A DNA stretch of 64,000 nt. It comes from F23-B02 sp946405205. GTDB lineage: Bacteria; Bacillota; Clostridia; Oscillospirales; Oscillospiraceae. The stretch is from positions 106,060 to 170,059 of the forward strand of contig CAMJGL010000001.1 of NCBI GenBank assembly GCA_946405205.1. The letters are read 5' to 3'. Of the stretch, positions 46,897 through 56,140 are shown piece by piece. The notes beneath the pieces are model-generated. The model was not told where the DNA came from. It saw nothing but the letters and a program-made list of their open reading frames with translations, and did not search any database. The stretch's first letter is position 1; the number at the start of each line of letters is the position of its first letter. Position numbers and translations under genes: made by a program.

Positions 46897-48066
46897 TTAA
46901 TCCTCCCTGCAGGCCGCTTTAATGACGCCTACCGCCTTTTCGAGCACGTCCATGGGTATGTTCAGCGCCGGCAGAAGCCGCAGCTTATCCTTTGCCGTAA
47001 GGCACAAAACGCCGTTAGCCATGCACTCGTTCAGGACATCCTTGACAGGCTTTTTCGTCTTGATGCCGAGCATGAGCCCCATGCCGCTCACGCTCTCGAC
47101 ACCGTCCGCTCCGCTGAGCTCGTCAATGATATACTCGCTCTTTTGCTTGACCTGCGCAAGCAGGGTCTCATCAATGCGGCTTATTATGCTCAGGGCTCCG
47201 GCGCAGCAGACCGGATTTCCGCCGAAGGTGGAGCCGTGGTCGCCGAATTTAAGAACATTCTCGGTCCTTTCGCCCATAAGACAGGCGCCCAGAGGCAGTC
47301 CGCCGCCGAGTCCCTTGGCGGTGGACACGATATCCGGCTTAATGCCGAAGTTCATGTACGCATACAGCTCGCCCGTCCTTCCGTTGCCGGTCTGTACCTC
47401 GTCGGCAATGAGCAGGAGGTTTTCCTTTTCGGCAAGCTCTGCAAGCCCCTGAACGAATTGGGCCGTGAGCGGGATAACGCCGCCCTCGCCCTGAACGCAC
47501 TCGAACATCACGGCGCAGACCTTGTTTTCTGCCACGAGCTTTTTCACGCTCTCAAGGTCATTCGCCTCGGCGTACACAAAGCCCGGTGTAAGAGGCTTAA
47601 AATCCTCGTGATAGTGCTCCTGACCTGTGGCGGCAAGGGTCGTTATCGTGCGGCCGTGGAAGCTGTTTACAAGGGTCACGATGGTCGAATACTCCTCGCC
47701 CTTATTCTCGCAGCCCCATTTGCGGGCTGTTTTTATCGCGCACTCATTGGCCTCCGCACCCGAGTTTGCGAAAAACACCTTTTTCATGCCGGTCTTTTCA
47801 CACAGCAGCTTTGCAAGCTCTGCGCAGGGCTCGGTGTAATACAGGTTTGACATATGCTGAAGCTTTCCCAGCTGCGTTTTAACGGCGGCCTGCCATTCGT
47901 CGTCGGCTATGCCGAAGGCCGTCACGCCTATGCCGCTGCCCATGTCGATATATTCCCTGCCTGTTTCGTCATAAACAAGCGAGCCCTTTCCCTCCCTGAG
48001 CACCAGTGGGAAACGGGCGTATGTATTTGCGACATACTCATTGTCGGTTTTTATTATCTCACTCAC
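46897..48066 (-). CDS. argD: Acetylornithine aminotransferase
   Basis: PLP enzyme of class III that converts N-acetylglutamate semialdehyde to N-acetylornithine. The cofactor site includes FANSGAEANE, LLIADEVQTGNGRTG with the PLP-interacting Asp, and the Schiff-base Lys in VSTAKGLGGGLPLGA. The 389 residues fit the family. It overlaps the argB end by 8 bp and sits 3 bp before argF. Such enzymes can also act in lysine synthesis (DapC activity); the sequence does not decide this. Confidence 0.95.
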   Translation of the reverse strand: MSEIIKTDNEYVANTYARFPLVLREGKGSLVYDETGREYIDMGSGIGVTAFGIADDEWQAAVKTQLGKLQHMSNLYYTEPCAELAKLLCEKTGMKKVFFANSGAEANECAIKTARKWGCENKGEEYSTIVTLVNSFHGRTITTLAATGQEHYHEDFKPLTPGFVYAEANDLESVKKLVAENKVCAVMFECVQGEGGVIPLTAQFVQGLAELAEKENLLLIADEVQTGNGRTGELYAYMNFGIKPDIVSTAKGLGGGLPLGACLMGERTENVLKFGDHGSTFGGNPVCCAGALSIISRIDETLLAQVKQKSEYIIDELSGADGVESVSGMGLMLGIKTKKPVKDVLNECMANGVLCLTAKDKLRLLPALNIPMDVLEKAVGVIKAACRED

Positions 48067-48934
48067 CGTTATTCTCTCCTACAAACATTGTTCCCGCGCC
48101 CTCGTCGGTCAGTATCTCCATAAGTATGGAGTGCGGCACCCTGCCGTCCATGATTATGACCTTCTTTACGCCGCGGTTTATTGCGTCGATGCAGCAATCG
48201 ACCTTGGGTATCATGCCTCCCGATATCACGCCCTGACGGAACAGCTCCACGGCCTCGTCGACCGTTATAAGCGGTATGAGCGTATCGGCGTTATCCCTGT
48301 CGCGCAGTATACCGGCGATATCGGTCATCATGATAAGGCGTTCTGCGCCCAGCGCACCCGCGATGAACGCCGCGGCGGTATCGCCGTTAATATTATAGGT
48401 GTTGCCGTCCCTGTCGCAGCCCAAGGTCGAAATCACGGGGATATACCCCTTTTCCAGCAGGTCGGTGACGGGTTCTATGTTCACGTTAGTGATTGAGCCG
48501 ACATAGCCGAGAGATTCGTTGCGCATCTTCGCCTCGATGAGCCGCCCGTCCATGCCGGATATGCCCATTGCCTTGCCGCCCTTCATCTCAAGGAGGTTGA
48601 CAAGGCTTTTGTTGACCTTACCTGCAAGCACCATCTGCACGATCTCAACGGCTTCCTTGTCCGTGACGCGCAGGCCGTTTACAAACTCGGTCTTTTTGCC
48701 GAGCCTTGTCATGAGCTCGCTTATCTCCGGCCCGCCGCCGTGGACGAGCACGACCTTGACGCCGACAAGGTGCAGAAGGACGATATCCTCCATCACCTGC
48801 TCCTTGAGCTGCTCGTTTATCATGGCGTTTCCGCCGTATTTCACGACGACGATCTTGCCGTTATACTGTTGGATATACGGCAGTGCCTGAGTCAGTACCT
48901 CGGCCCGCTGCGCGTTTGAAAACTCTGTACTCAT
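48059..48934 (-). CDS. argB: Acetylglutamate kinase
   Basis: Phosphorylates N-acetylglutamate, the second step of the acetylated arginine route. Amino-acid kinase fold with VVVKYGGNAM near residue 30, VLVHGGGPEIS, the substrate loop RVTDKEAVEIVQMVL and the ATP site region LIMMTDIAGILRD. The 291-residue length and the N-terminal helix (RAEVLTQALPYIQQYNG) suggest the hexameric, arginine-inhibited type. It shares its first base region with the argJ stop and overlaps argD by 8 bp. Confidence 0.96.
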   Translation of the reverse strand: MSTEFSNAQRAEVLTQALPYIQQYNGKIVVVKYGGNAMINEQLKEQVMEDIVLLHLVGVKVVLVHGGGPEISELMTRLGKKTEFVNGLRVTDKEAVEIVQMVLAGKVNKSLVNLLEMKGGKAMGISGMDGRLIEAKMRNESLGYVGSITNVNIEPVTDLLEKGYIPVISTLGCDRDGNTYNINGDTAAAFIAGALGAERLIMMTDIAGILRDRDNADTLIPLITVDEAVELFRQGVISGGMIPKVDCCIDAINRGVKKVIIMDGRVPHSILMEILTDEGAGTMFVGENNGE

Positions 48935-50154
48935 TACGTCCGGTAATCTCCGTTTATCTTCACATAGTCATAGGTCAGGTCGCAGCCCCAGGCCGTGGCA
49001 CAGGCATTGCCGTCGCCGAGGCCGATGAGAATATCTATCTCCCTTTCGAGCAGTATCTCCTTGGCCTTTTCCTCGGAAAAGTCTATGCCCGCGCCGTTTT
49101 TGCACACGCATATCTCGCCTTTGGCCGACTTGAAGCTGACTTCGACCTTGCTTACGTCGACCTCGGCCCCGCTGTAGCCGATGGCGCACAGCACCCTGCC
49201 CCAGTTGGCGTCGGCTCCGAACATCGCGGCCTTCAGAAGGCTCGAACATACGACGCTTTTTGCGACTGTTTTTGCGTTTTCCTCGTCCTTCGCGCCGCTG
49301 ACAGCACATTCAAGCAGCTTGGTCGCGCCCTCGCCGTCGCCGACTATCATGCGGCAAAGCTGCACCGTGACGGTGTTCAGCGCCTTCATGAAAACGGCAA
49401 AATCCTCGTTATCGCAGCAGATCTCCTTGTTCCCTGCCATGCCGTTTGCAAGTACGGTCACCATGTCGTTTGTTGAGGTGTCCCCGTCGATCGACAGCAT
49501 GTTGAAGCTCTTCTTAATGTCGCTTGAAAGAGCCTTCTGCAGCATTTCGGAGGAGATGGCGGCGTCGGTGGTCATAAATACGAGCATCGTCGCCATATTG
49601 GGGTGGATCATGCCGCTGCCCTTGGCGATGCCGCCTATGCGGCAGGTTTTTCCGCCGAGCTCAAACTCCACCGCGAGCTGCTTCAGCTCCTTGTCGGTGG
49701 TCATGATAGCCTCGCAGGCGGCAGCGCTGCCATCGCTGCTCAGTCCCGCCGCAAGTGCGGGAACAGCCGCCGCAATGGGCGCGATATCGAGCTTCTGACC
49801 GATAACGCCGGTAGAGGCTACCACTATGTCATCGGGGCTCAGCCCGAGCTCCCGCGCCGCAAGCCCGCTCATTTTTTCCGCTATCTCAATGCCGTCGGCA
49901 TTGCAGGTATTGGCGTTGCCGCTGTTGCAGATGACGGCCTGCGCCCTGCCGTCGGAAAGATGCCGCTTTGTTACGATGAGCGGCGCGCCCTTGACGAGGT
50001 TTGTCGTATATACAGCCGCGGCGTTGGCCTTGACCTCGCTGAGAATCATGGCGAGGTCCTTTTTATTGTGATTTTTCCGTATGCCGCAGTGAAGGCCGTT
50101 TGCCGTAAAGCCCTTTGCCGCGCACACGCCGCCTGAAACCGTTTTCATCTTCAA
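48934..50154 (-). CDS. argJ: Bifunctional ornithine acetyltransferase/N-acetylglutamate synthase
   Basis: Recycles the acetyl group from acetylornithine to glutamate and may also make N-acetylglutamate from acetyl-CoA. The self-cleavage site is in GMIHPNMATMLVFMTTDA, with the new N-terminal Thr following MA. The Gly-rich substrate region is IAKGSGMIHP. The 406-residue precursor would split into alpha and beta chains. No argA is in the operon, so this protein could supply the first step as well. It overlaps argC by 4 bp and meets argB at the shared stop/start. Confidence 0.95.
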   Translation of the reverse strand: MKMKTVSGGVCAAKGFTANGLHCGIRKNHNKKDLAMILSEVKANAAAVYTTNLVKGAPLIVTKRHLSDGRAQAVICNSGNANTCNADGIEIAEKMSGLAARELGLSPDDIVVASTGVIGQKLDIAPIAAAVPALAAGLSSDGSAAACEAIMTTDKELKQLAVEFELGGKTCRIGGIAKGSGMIHPNMATMLVFMTTDAAISSEMLQKALSSDIKKSFNMLSIDGDTSTNDMVTVLANGMAGNKEICCDNEDFAVFMKALNTVTVQLCRMIVGDGEGATKLLECAVSGAKDEENAKTVAKSVVCSSLLKAAMFGADANWGRVLCAIGYSGAEVDVSKVEVSFKSAKGEICVCKNGAGIDFSEEKAKEILLEREIDILIGLGDGNACATAWGCDLTYDYVKINGDYRT

Positions 50155-51068
50155 AGCTCCAATCCCGTGGTCTCGTCCACGCCCAAGATTATGTTCATAT
50201 TCTGTATCGCCGCGCCCGAAGCGCCCTTGCCGAGATTGTCAAATCTCGACACGAGCAGGATCCTGTCCCCGCTGCCGGAGACCGTTATCTGCATATCGTC
50301 GCGCCCGGACATTACATTGGCGGTCAAAAATCCCGCTTCGTCAGCGTTTTCGTCGTAATGGACTATTCTGCCGCTGTACATTTCCCTGTACAAAGCCGTG
50401 ATATCGCTGACGCTGCCCCTGAGGTCTTTGCCGAAAAGCGGCACGGTCACGCACATCCCGCTGTAATAATCCGCGACTATTGGGCAGAACACCGGCGCTG
50501 TCTCAAGGCCGCACAGCTTCACCATCTCCGCAAGATGCTTATGCTGCTGGGAAAGGCCGTACTGGCGGGGCGAATTGAAGGTCTCAGGCCTGTCGTTTGC
50601 CTCATACTCACCTATCATTTTCTTTCCGCCGCCGGAATAGCCGGTAACGGAAAAGCAGCTTAGCGCAGTGTCGGGAGCAATGAGTCCGGCCTTTACAAGC
50701 GGCTGTACCAGCGCGATAAAGCCGCTTGCGTGGCAGCCGGGATTTGCAAGGCGCTTTGTGTTTTTTATCCTCTCCCGCAGGCCGAGCTCGGCAAAGCCGT
50801 ACACCCAGTCGTCATTGCAGCGGTGAGCGGTGGAGGTGTCGATAACGGCGACATTGCTCTCTACCAGCGTGACCGCCTCGACCGAGGCCGCGTCAGGCAG
50901 GCAGAGAAAAGCGACGTCGGCGCTGTTTATTGCCTCCTTGCGCGCCTTCGCATCCTTGCGAAGCTCTGACGGGATGCTTATAAGCTCGATATCGCCGCGA
51001 TTTTCAATTCTCTCATGTATGCGCAGGCCGGTGGTGCCGGCGCTGCCGTCAATGAATACTTTTGTCAT
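50151..51068 (-). CDS. argC: N-acetyl-gamma-glutamyl-phosphate reductase, short (type 2) form
   Basis: NADPH-dependent reductase of the third arginine step. The catalytic Cys is in LANPGCHASGF, and the dinucleotide loop is FIDGSAGTTGLRIHER at the very N-terminus. At 305 residues it belongs to the shorter ArgC group (argC_other) rather than the ~345-residue common form. GYSGGGKKMIGEYE is typical of that group. It overlaps argH by 4 bp upstream and argJ by 4 bp downstream. Key residues look intact. Confidence 0.94.
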   Translation of the reverse strand: MTKVFIDGSAGTTGLRIHERIENRGDIELISIPSELRKDAKARKEAINSADVAFLCLPDAASVEAVTLVESNVAVIDTSTAHRCNDDWVYGFAELGLRERIKNTKRLANPGCHASGFIALVQPLVKAGLIAPDTALSCFSVTGYSGGGKKMIGEYEANDRPETFNSPRQYGLSQQHKHLAEMVKLCGLETAPVFCPIVADYYSGMCVTVPLFGKDLRGSVSDITALYREMYSGRIVHYDENADEAGFLTANVMSGRDDMQITVSGSGDRILLVSRFDNLGKGASGAAIQNMNIILGVDETTGLEL

Positions 51069-52441
51069 TTTTCAAGGCACTCTTTCACATATTTAAGCTG
51101 TTTTTCAACGGATTTTACCGAGGTGCCGCCCTCGGAGATGCGCTTTTCAACGCAGGCCATGAGGTCGATATCCGCATAGAGGTCTTCCCCGAACAGTTCG
51201 GAAAAACTCTTGTACTCCTCAAGGCTCAGCTCCTCAAGCACCTTGCCCTCGGCAATGCACTTTGCAACGAGCTGACCCGAGAGCTTATACGCGCTGCGGA
51301 AGGGTAGCCCCTTCTTCACCAGATAGTCGGCAAGGTCGGTGGCATTGATAAAGCCCTTCTGGGCGGCCTTTTTCATGTTGTCGGTGCAGACGGACATCGT
51401 CGCTATCATGGGTGCCATGACCTTCAGGCACATTTTCACGGTGTCGACAGCGTCAAATATGCCCTCCTTGTCCTCCTGCATATCCTTGTTATACGCAAGC
51501 GGAAGTCCCTTGAGCGTCGTCAGCAGCGCCATAAGATCGCCGTAGACCCTGCCGGTCTTGCCCCTTATCAGCTCCGCCATGTCGGGGTTTTTCTTCTGCG
51601 GCATTATGGATGAGCCCGTTGTGTACGCGTCGGACAGCTCCACGAACTTAAACTCCCAGCTCGACCAGAGTATGATCTCCTCCGACAAGCGCGACAGGTG
51701 CATCATGAGGATGGAATATGCGCTCAGAAGCTCAAGGCAGAAGTCACGGTCGGAAACGCCGTCAAGGCTGTTGAGGGCGATGCCGTCAAAGCCGAGCCTT
51801 TCCGCCTCCATATACCTGTCGGTATCATAGGTCGTACCGGCAAGGGCGCAGCAGCCTATGGGCGAGATGTTCATGCGCGCCGATGCATCCTTTAGCCTGT
51901 CAAGATCCCTGAGCAGCATCATGGCATAGGCCATGAGATGGTGGCCGAAGGTGATGGGCTGGGCACGCTGCAAATGGGTGTACCCGGGCATGATGGACGC
52001 CTTGTGCTCCTCCGCCTGAGCGCATATTGCGCTTATCAGGCTCTTGATAAGCCCGATTATTTCCCGGGTCTCCTCCCTGAGATACATGCGCAGGTCAAGA
52101 GCGACCTGATCGTTGCGGCTGCGCGCGGTGTGCAGCTTCTTTCCGACATCGCCGATGCGCTCGGTCAGCACCTGCTCGACAAACATATGTATGTCCTCGC
52201 AGCCGGGATCAAACTGGAGCGCGCCGGAGGCAAGATCGTCGGCTATACCGCCGAGAGCTTCGATGAGCGTCTGCGCGTCTTTTGCCGATATTATCCCCTT
52301 CGCGCCGAGCATGGCGGCATGAGCCATGCTGCCCTCAATGTCCTGCTTATACATCCTGCAGTCAAAGGAAATGGACGAGTTGAAGTCGTCCGCTATCTTA
52401 TCCGTATTTCCGGCAGTCCTGCCTGCCCACATTTTTGCCAT
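51065..52441 (-). CDS. argH: Argininosuccinate lyase
   Basis: Splits argininosuccinate to arginine and fumarate. The fumarase/aspartase-superfamily signature GSSIMPQKKNPDMAEL is near residue 280, and HTARSRNDQVALDLRMYL and TPGYTHLQ-like MPGYTHLQRAQP blocks are present. Length 458 is standard. It follows argG after a 62-bp gap that contains a strong hairpin, and overlaps argC by 4 bp. The homotetrameric active sites form between subunits; no residue loss is seen. Confidence 0.96.
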   Translation of the reverse strand: MAKMWAGRTAGNTDKIADDFNSSISFDCRMYKQDIEGSMAHAAMLGAKGIISAKDAQTLIEALGGIADDLASGALQFDPGCEDIHMFVEQVLTERIGDVGKKLHTARSRNDQVALDLRMYLREETREIIGLIKSLISAICAQAEEHKASIMPGYTHLQRAQPITFGHHLMAYAMMLLRDLDRLKDASARMNISPIGCCALAGTTYDTDRYMEAERLGFDGIALNSLDGVSDRDFCLELLSAYSILMMHLSRLSEEIILWSSWEFKFVELSDAYTTGSSIMPQKKNPDMAELIRGKTGRVYGDLMALLTTLKGLPLAYNKDMQEDKEGIFDAVDTVKMCLKVMAPMIATMSVCTDNMKKAAQKGFINATDLADYLVKKGLPFRSAYKLSGQLVAKCIAEGKVLEELSLEEYKSFSELFGEDLYADIDLMACVEKRISEGGTSVKSVEKQLKYVKECLEK

Positions 52442-52466
52442 GATCTATTCCCTCTCAATACCAGCA

Positions 52467-52496
52467 GTCCTGCGCGGGTCGATTCCCGCGCAGGAC
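52467..52496 (-). other. Perfect hairpin between argG and argH
   Basis: Twelve-bp stem GTCCTGCGCGGG / CCCGCGCAGGAC, 6-nt loop, no T run on the minus strand. It probably acts as an mRNA processing or stability element rather than a terminator. Confidence 0.6.
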
Positions 52497-52503
52497 ATGT
52501 TTA

Positions 52504-53718
52504 TTACTTGCCGTCCACGATGGCCTGAACCTTGATGGGCAGACCGTAGAGGTTTATGAAGCCTTCCGCGTCCTTCTGGTTGTAATCGCTTTCGCCGAAG
52601 GTCGCTATCTCCTCGGAGTACAGGGAGTTGGGGCTCCATACACCGGCGTTTATCATGTTGCCCTTATATAGCTTGAGCTTCACGGTGCCGGTCACCTTCT
52701 CCTGGGTCTTGTCGACGAAGGCCGACAGCGCCTCGCGCAGCGGAGTGAACCACTGGCCGTTATAGACGAGCTCGGCAAAGGTGATGGCTATCTTCTGCTT
52801 CTCGTGCAGGGTCATCTTGTCAAGGCAGATGGTCTCGAGCACGGAGTGAGCCTTGTAGAGGATAGAGCCGCCCGGGGTCTCATACACGCCGCGGCACTTG
52901 ATGCCGACGAGACGGTTCTCGACGATGTCCAGAAGGCCGATGCCGTTCTTGCCGCCCAGCTCGTTGAGCTTCAGGATAACTCCCTTGGGAGTAAGCTTCT
53001 CGCCGTCGACCGCAACGGGAATGCCCTGCTCAAAGTCGATGGTGACATAGGTGGGCACATCGGGTGCGTTTATCGGGCTCACGCCCATTTCAAGGAAGCC
53101 CTCCTTCTCGTAGGTGGGCTCGTTGCCGGGATCCTCAAGATCCAGACCCTCGTGGGAGAGATGCCAGAGGTTCTTATCCTTGGAGTAGTTGGTCTCACGG
53201 TTTATCTTCAGAGGCACGTTGTGCGCCTCGGCGTAATCTATCTCCTCATCGCGGGACTTTATCGTCCACTCACGCCAGGGGGCGATTATGGGCATATTGG
53301 GGGCAAAATGCTTGATGGCAAGCTCGAAACGCACCTGATCGTTGCCCTTGCCGGTGCAGCCGTGGCATATGGCGTCCGCGCCCTCCTTTATGGCGACGTC
53401 AACAAGTCCCTTTGCGATGCAGGGACGAGCGTGGCTGGTGCCCAGCAGATATTCTTCGTAAACGGCTCCGGCCTTCAGGCAGGGCATGATGTAATCGGCT
53501 GCGTACTCCTCGGTGAGGTCGAGAACATACAGCTTGCTCGCACCCGTCTTGAGTGCCTTCTCCTCAAGACCCTCGAGCTCATCGGCCTGACCGACGTTGC
53601 CGGAGACAGCGATGACCTCGCAGTTATTATAGTTCTCCTTCAGCCAGGGGATGATGATGGATGTATCCAAGCCGCCGGAATAGGCGAGCACTACTTTTTT
53701 TATATTCTTTTTATTCAT
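52504..53718 (-). CDS. argG: Argininosuccinate synthase
   Basis: Condenses citrulline and aspartate with ATP. The ATP-binding loop KVVLAYSGGLDTSI is at the N-terminus, and the citrulline/aspartate-binding blocks CHGCTGKGNDQVRFE and REWTIKSRDE are visible. The 404 residues match the family. It is the promoter-proximal gene of the arginine operon, with GGAGGTAAATATC before the ATG, a consensus promoter upstream and an ARG-box-like operator between promoter and start, so arginine with ArgR should control the whole operon. Confidence 0.96.
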   Translation of the reverse strand: MNKKNIKKVVLAYSGGLDTSIIIPWLKENYNNCEVIAVSGNVGQADELEGLEEKALKTGASKLYVLDLTEEYAADYIMPCLKAGAVYEEYLLGTSHARPCIAKGLVDVAIKEGADAICHGCTGKGNDQVRFELAIKHFAPNMPIIAPWREWTIKSRDEEIDYAEAHNVPLKINRETNYSKDKNLWHLSHEGLDLEDPGNEPTYEKEGFLEMGVSPINAPDVPTYVTIDFEQGIPVAVDGEKLTPKGVILKLNELGGKNGIGLLDIVENRLVGIKCRGVYETPGGSILYKAHSVLETICLDKMTLHEKQKIAITFAELVYNGQWFTPLREALSAFVDKTQEKVTGTVKLKLYKGNMINAGVWSPNSLYSEEIATFGESDYNQKDAEGFINLYGLPIKVQAIVDGK

Positions 53719-53734
53719 GATATTTACCTCCGAA

Positions 53735-53748
53735 TGAATAAATATTCG
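53735..53748. promoter_or_regulatory. ARG-box-like operator of the arginine operon
   Basis: TGAATAAATATTCG, one change from TGAATNNNNATTCA, placed just after the transcript start and before the argG ribosome site. A half-site-like GATGAATAAAG also lies inside the promoter spacer. Consistent with ArgR repression; no argR gene is in the window. Confidence 0.65.
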
Positions 53749-53763
53749 TTATTTACGAGTTAA

Positions 53764-53792
53764 TTTATAGCACTTTATTCATCCGCTGTCAA
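53764..53792 (-). promoter_or_regulatory. Promoter of the arginine operon
   Basis: Minus-strand TTGACA, 17-nt spacer, TATAAA; transcript start near 53756. The rest of 53793-53975 shows no gene or clear element. Confidence 0.85.
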
Positions 53793-53975
53793 CAGAAACA
53801 CTGCATATTATTTCATGTTTGTGCATATTTATCATAAACAACCTTACTGTAGAGGCTAATACTGTATATTAATTCTTGTTTGCCCTTGTAGAGATTTGAA
53901 TTAAGTTTGTCCTACTATTGGTATGTGATCGATCCGCCTCTGTTCATCAAGTAGTCTAAAGTGGGTGAAATACAG

Positions 53976-54011
53976 CAAAACTGAGGGCGATAGACAATCA
54001 CCCTCAGTTTT
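53976..54011 (-). terminator. Terminator overlapping the end of the 260-residue membrane protein gene
   Basis: Stem AACTGAGGG(C/T) / CCCTCAGTT spanning the stop codon, with TTTTGCTG on the minus strand. Confidence 0.65.
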
Positions 54012-54786
54012 CATTAAACAGCTCGCGCAGCTTATTTGCCTCGATACTTGACATATCGAAATAGTTTATAAGCCTGTCCAAACACTCAGTTTTTTCGTAC
54101 TTTATTATCACATCATCTGCAAGGCAATTCTTGAAATTCAACATGAAATCAAGGGCTTTTGAATTTGATAAGAATCCGCCGCTGCTAAAAGTATACTCAT
54201 CTCCATCATTGTACATAACACTTATAAAAAAGCCCGCGTTTGTGTGTTTTCCTCCGGGTGGTATCGCTCCGAAGGTGACGAGCGATGCGTCCTCCGGAGA
54301 GAATGCATAGCTTTCCTTGATCTCGTTTTTCCATGAATAGACTTTGACGAGTCCATCTGCATCCATGGTCTCCCTGCCATATATCCCAAAGGGAGCTATT
54401 GCAAGGCACACCGCTCCAAGAACACCCGCTGTCCACCTTAGGATTTTGCTTTTCTTCTTTATATGATCAAGCTCATCGGCAGTGTAGGGCCTGCGGCCTT
54501 TTCTTTGAAGCTTCATAAACAGTGGTTTTCGCCACTCAAGTCTTAACGCCGCGAACATGATCGGGGTAAATATTATGTAAAAAAGCAGTGGGATCAATGC
54601 CAGGGACTCATAACTATAATAGATCACACCGCTGTCAGTGAGAGCAATGCTCAGTTCAAGCTTTTCCATTAGCACGCATAATACAGCACCCAGAAAAAAC
54701 GAGAGTATAATTATCATAACATATAATGCTTCATCCAGTGGGTGGAGCTTCACCCGCCGGAACGGCATCTTGGCTTTAGTGCTCAT
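54004..54786 (-). CDS. Hypothetical membrane protein with three helices and a cytoplasmic or exposed C-terminal domain
   Basis: 260 residues, family not recognised. Hydrophobic segments are at about 20-41 (ALYVMIIILSFFLGAVLCVL), 60-85 and 115-133. The last ~125 residues form a mixed domain with FGAIPPGGKHTNAGFFISV and DGDEYTFSSGGFLSN, suggesting beta strands similar to PH-like domains of YcxB-type proteins. A GAGGTG site precedes the ATG. It is a single-gene unit with its own terminator and lower GC than the arg operon. No neighbour hints at function. Confidence 0.65.
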   Translation of the reverse strand: MSTKAKMPFRRVKLHPLDEALYVMIIILSFFLGAVLCVLMEKLELSIALTDSGVIYYSYESLALIPLLFYIIFTPIMFAALRLEWRKPLFMKLQRKGRRPYTADELDHIKKKSKILRWTAGVLGAVCLAIAPFGIYGRETMDADGLVKVYSWKNEIKESYAFSPEDASLVTFGAIPPGGKHTNAGFFISVMYNDGDEYTFSSGGFLSNSKALDFMLNFKNCLADDVIIKYEKTECLDRLINYFDMSSIEANKLRELFNEN

Positions 54787-54945
54787 GTGTCACCTCATTC
54801 CGTTACTGCGATTATATTAGTATATTGCGGCAGTTATTTCAACTGTTTATTTACTGCGCAGGCAAAAGTAATGCCTGTCGCCCTGCTGTATGGGCTTGCC
54901 GCGTGCTTGGCTTCTTGCGAATGCCAACTGCCATTTACAGCAAAG

Positions 54946-54984
54946 AAAAAGGTACGGTCCAATCTCGGACCGTACCTTTTTTGG
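54946..54984 (-). terminator. Terminator of the second sigma/anti-sigma operon
   Basis: Stem AAAGGTACGGTCC / GGACCGTACCTTT with T-rich sequence on both strands. The rest of 54787-55018 shows no gene. Confidence 0.85.
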
Positions 54985-55018
54985 TGAGCCGGCTCACAGT
55001 GAAAATGAGTATAAGCTG

Positions 55019-56140
55019 TCACGCCGCCGACAATATCGCGTCTTTCAAATACTGAGCTATTTGATGGATGTTGCTCTGATTATACCAATCGCTGACGACG
55101 CTCTGGCCGATATTGATTATAGCCGCATGGTCGCCTATGTTCCTCGTCAGGCTCTCCGCCAGAACAGCCCAGAGCTTCTGTCCGTCCTCGGTGCTGGCCT
55201 CAATGATATTGAACTCATAGCCTATTCGCTTCGCAACATCACTTTCGCTGTAATACTCGCTGAGCTTATCATAAAAATCGGATATCGCGCTTGTGAAGCT
55301 CAGAAGCTCCTCGCAGTTGAGTTCGTCGAGCTTGAGCTTTTCCCTGTACTCCGCGGGTACAACGCCGGCTGCCCCGCCCGTGCGCAGGATGGTATCGGGC
55401 AATCCTATATATTCAAAGAGCTGGTTCATAGTCTGGATATTGCACTTAATAAGCTCCTCAAAGCTGTAGCTGCTGTGCTCGGAGATCAGCTTGTTTATCA
55501 TCTCGATGCGTCCCTCGGACACGCCGTACTCTCCGGCGATGTCGCTGAGCGATTTATCAGCTTTCATCGTCTGACTCAGGACAGACAGTCCGTAGTCAAT
55601 TGATTTATTGAACTCAACAACAGCGTTGACGACATTCTCACGCAAGGCTTCCGCCGTTTTCTCGTTGGCATCTGTCACGCTGACAAGGATGGAGTTCTTC
55701 AATTCGGTTATATACTGTTTTTCCTGCAGGGCGCCGATAACGTCCGTGACCGCGGCGGTGTAATCCTTACCGCACAGCTCAAGCTCGGCCATGACGGTCT
55801 GTGCGTCCTCGTTGAGCGCCTGAGCCTCAACGACAACGCCTCTGTCGTTTACCTCAAGGCGGATGCTGGGGTTGACATCGAGCATGATAACGCTGTTCTG
55901 CGCCATGGTCAGGGTCGTTATTCCTCCTGACAGGGTCATTTTGCCGGTTTCAACGTCGGCGCCGTTTGCCGCCATGATCGACGTTCCGAGCAAAACAACG
56001 GCAAGGCAGGCTGCGATCGAAGCGATCAGTCCGCGGTTGCCGGCGCGTCTGCGTGCCGGTATTGCCGGTTCGCTCATAAGCTCTTCTATATATTCATCTT
56101 TTACCGATCCTATATGCCGAAGCAGTTCTTCGCTCTTCAA
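55019..56140 (-). CDS. RsgI-like membrane anti-sigma factor, second copy
   Basis: 373 residues. An N-terminal cytoplasmic anti-sigma tail (about 1-33) is followed by one membrane helix (about 34-57, GLIASIAACLAVVLLGTSIM). The RsgI middle domain begins at SVIMLDVNPSIRLEVNDRGVV and runs to about residue 245, ending SFEELIKCNIQTMNQLFEYI. A helical C-terminal part (about 270-373) has no PepSY domain, unlike the paralog at 13.4 kb. The start overlaps the sigma gene by 4 bp, so the two are translationally coupled. The signal is unknown. Confidence 0.85.
   Translation of the reverse strand: MKSEELLRHIGSVKDEYIEELMSEPAIPARRRAGNRGLIASIAACLAVVLLGTSIMAANGADVETGKMTLSGGITTLTMAQNSVIMLDVNPSIRLEVNDRGVVVEAQALNEDAQTVMAELELCGKDYTAAVTDVIGALQEKQYITELKNSILVSVTDANEKTAEALRENVVNAVVEFNKSIDYGLSVLSQTMKADKSLSDIAGEYGVSEGRIEMINKLISEHSSYSFEELIKCNIQTMNQLFEYIGLPDTILRTGGAAGVVPAEYREKLKLDELNCEELLSFTSAISDFYDKLSEYYSESDVAKRIGYEFNIIEASTEDGQKLWAVLAESLTRNIGDHAAIINIGQSVVSDWYNQSNIHQIAQYLKDAILSAA

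Noticed and set aside
52467..52496. Terminator separating argG from the rest of the operon
   Set aside because: No T run follows the stem on the transcribed strand, and there is no clear promoter before argH.
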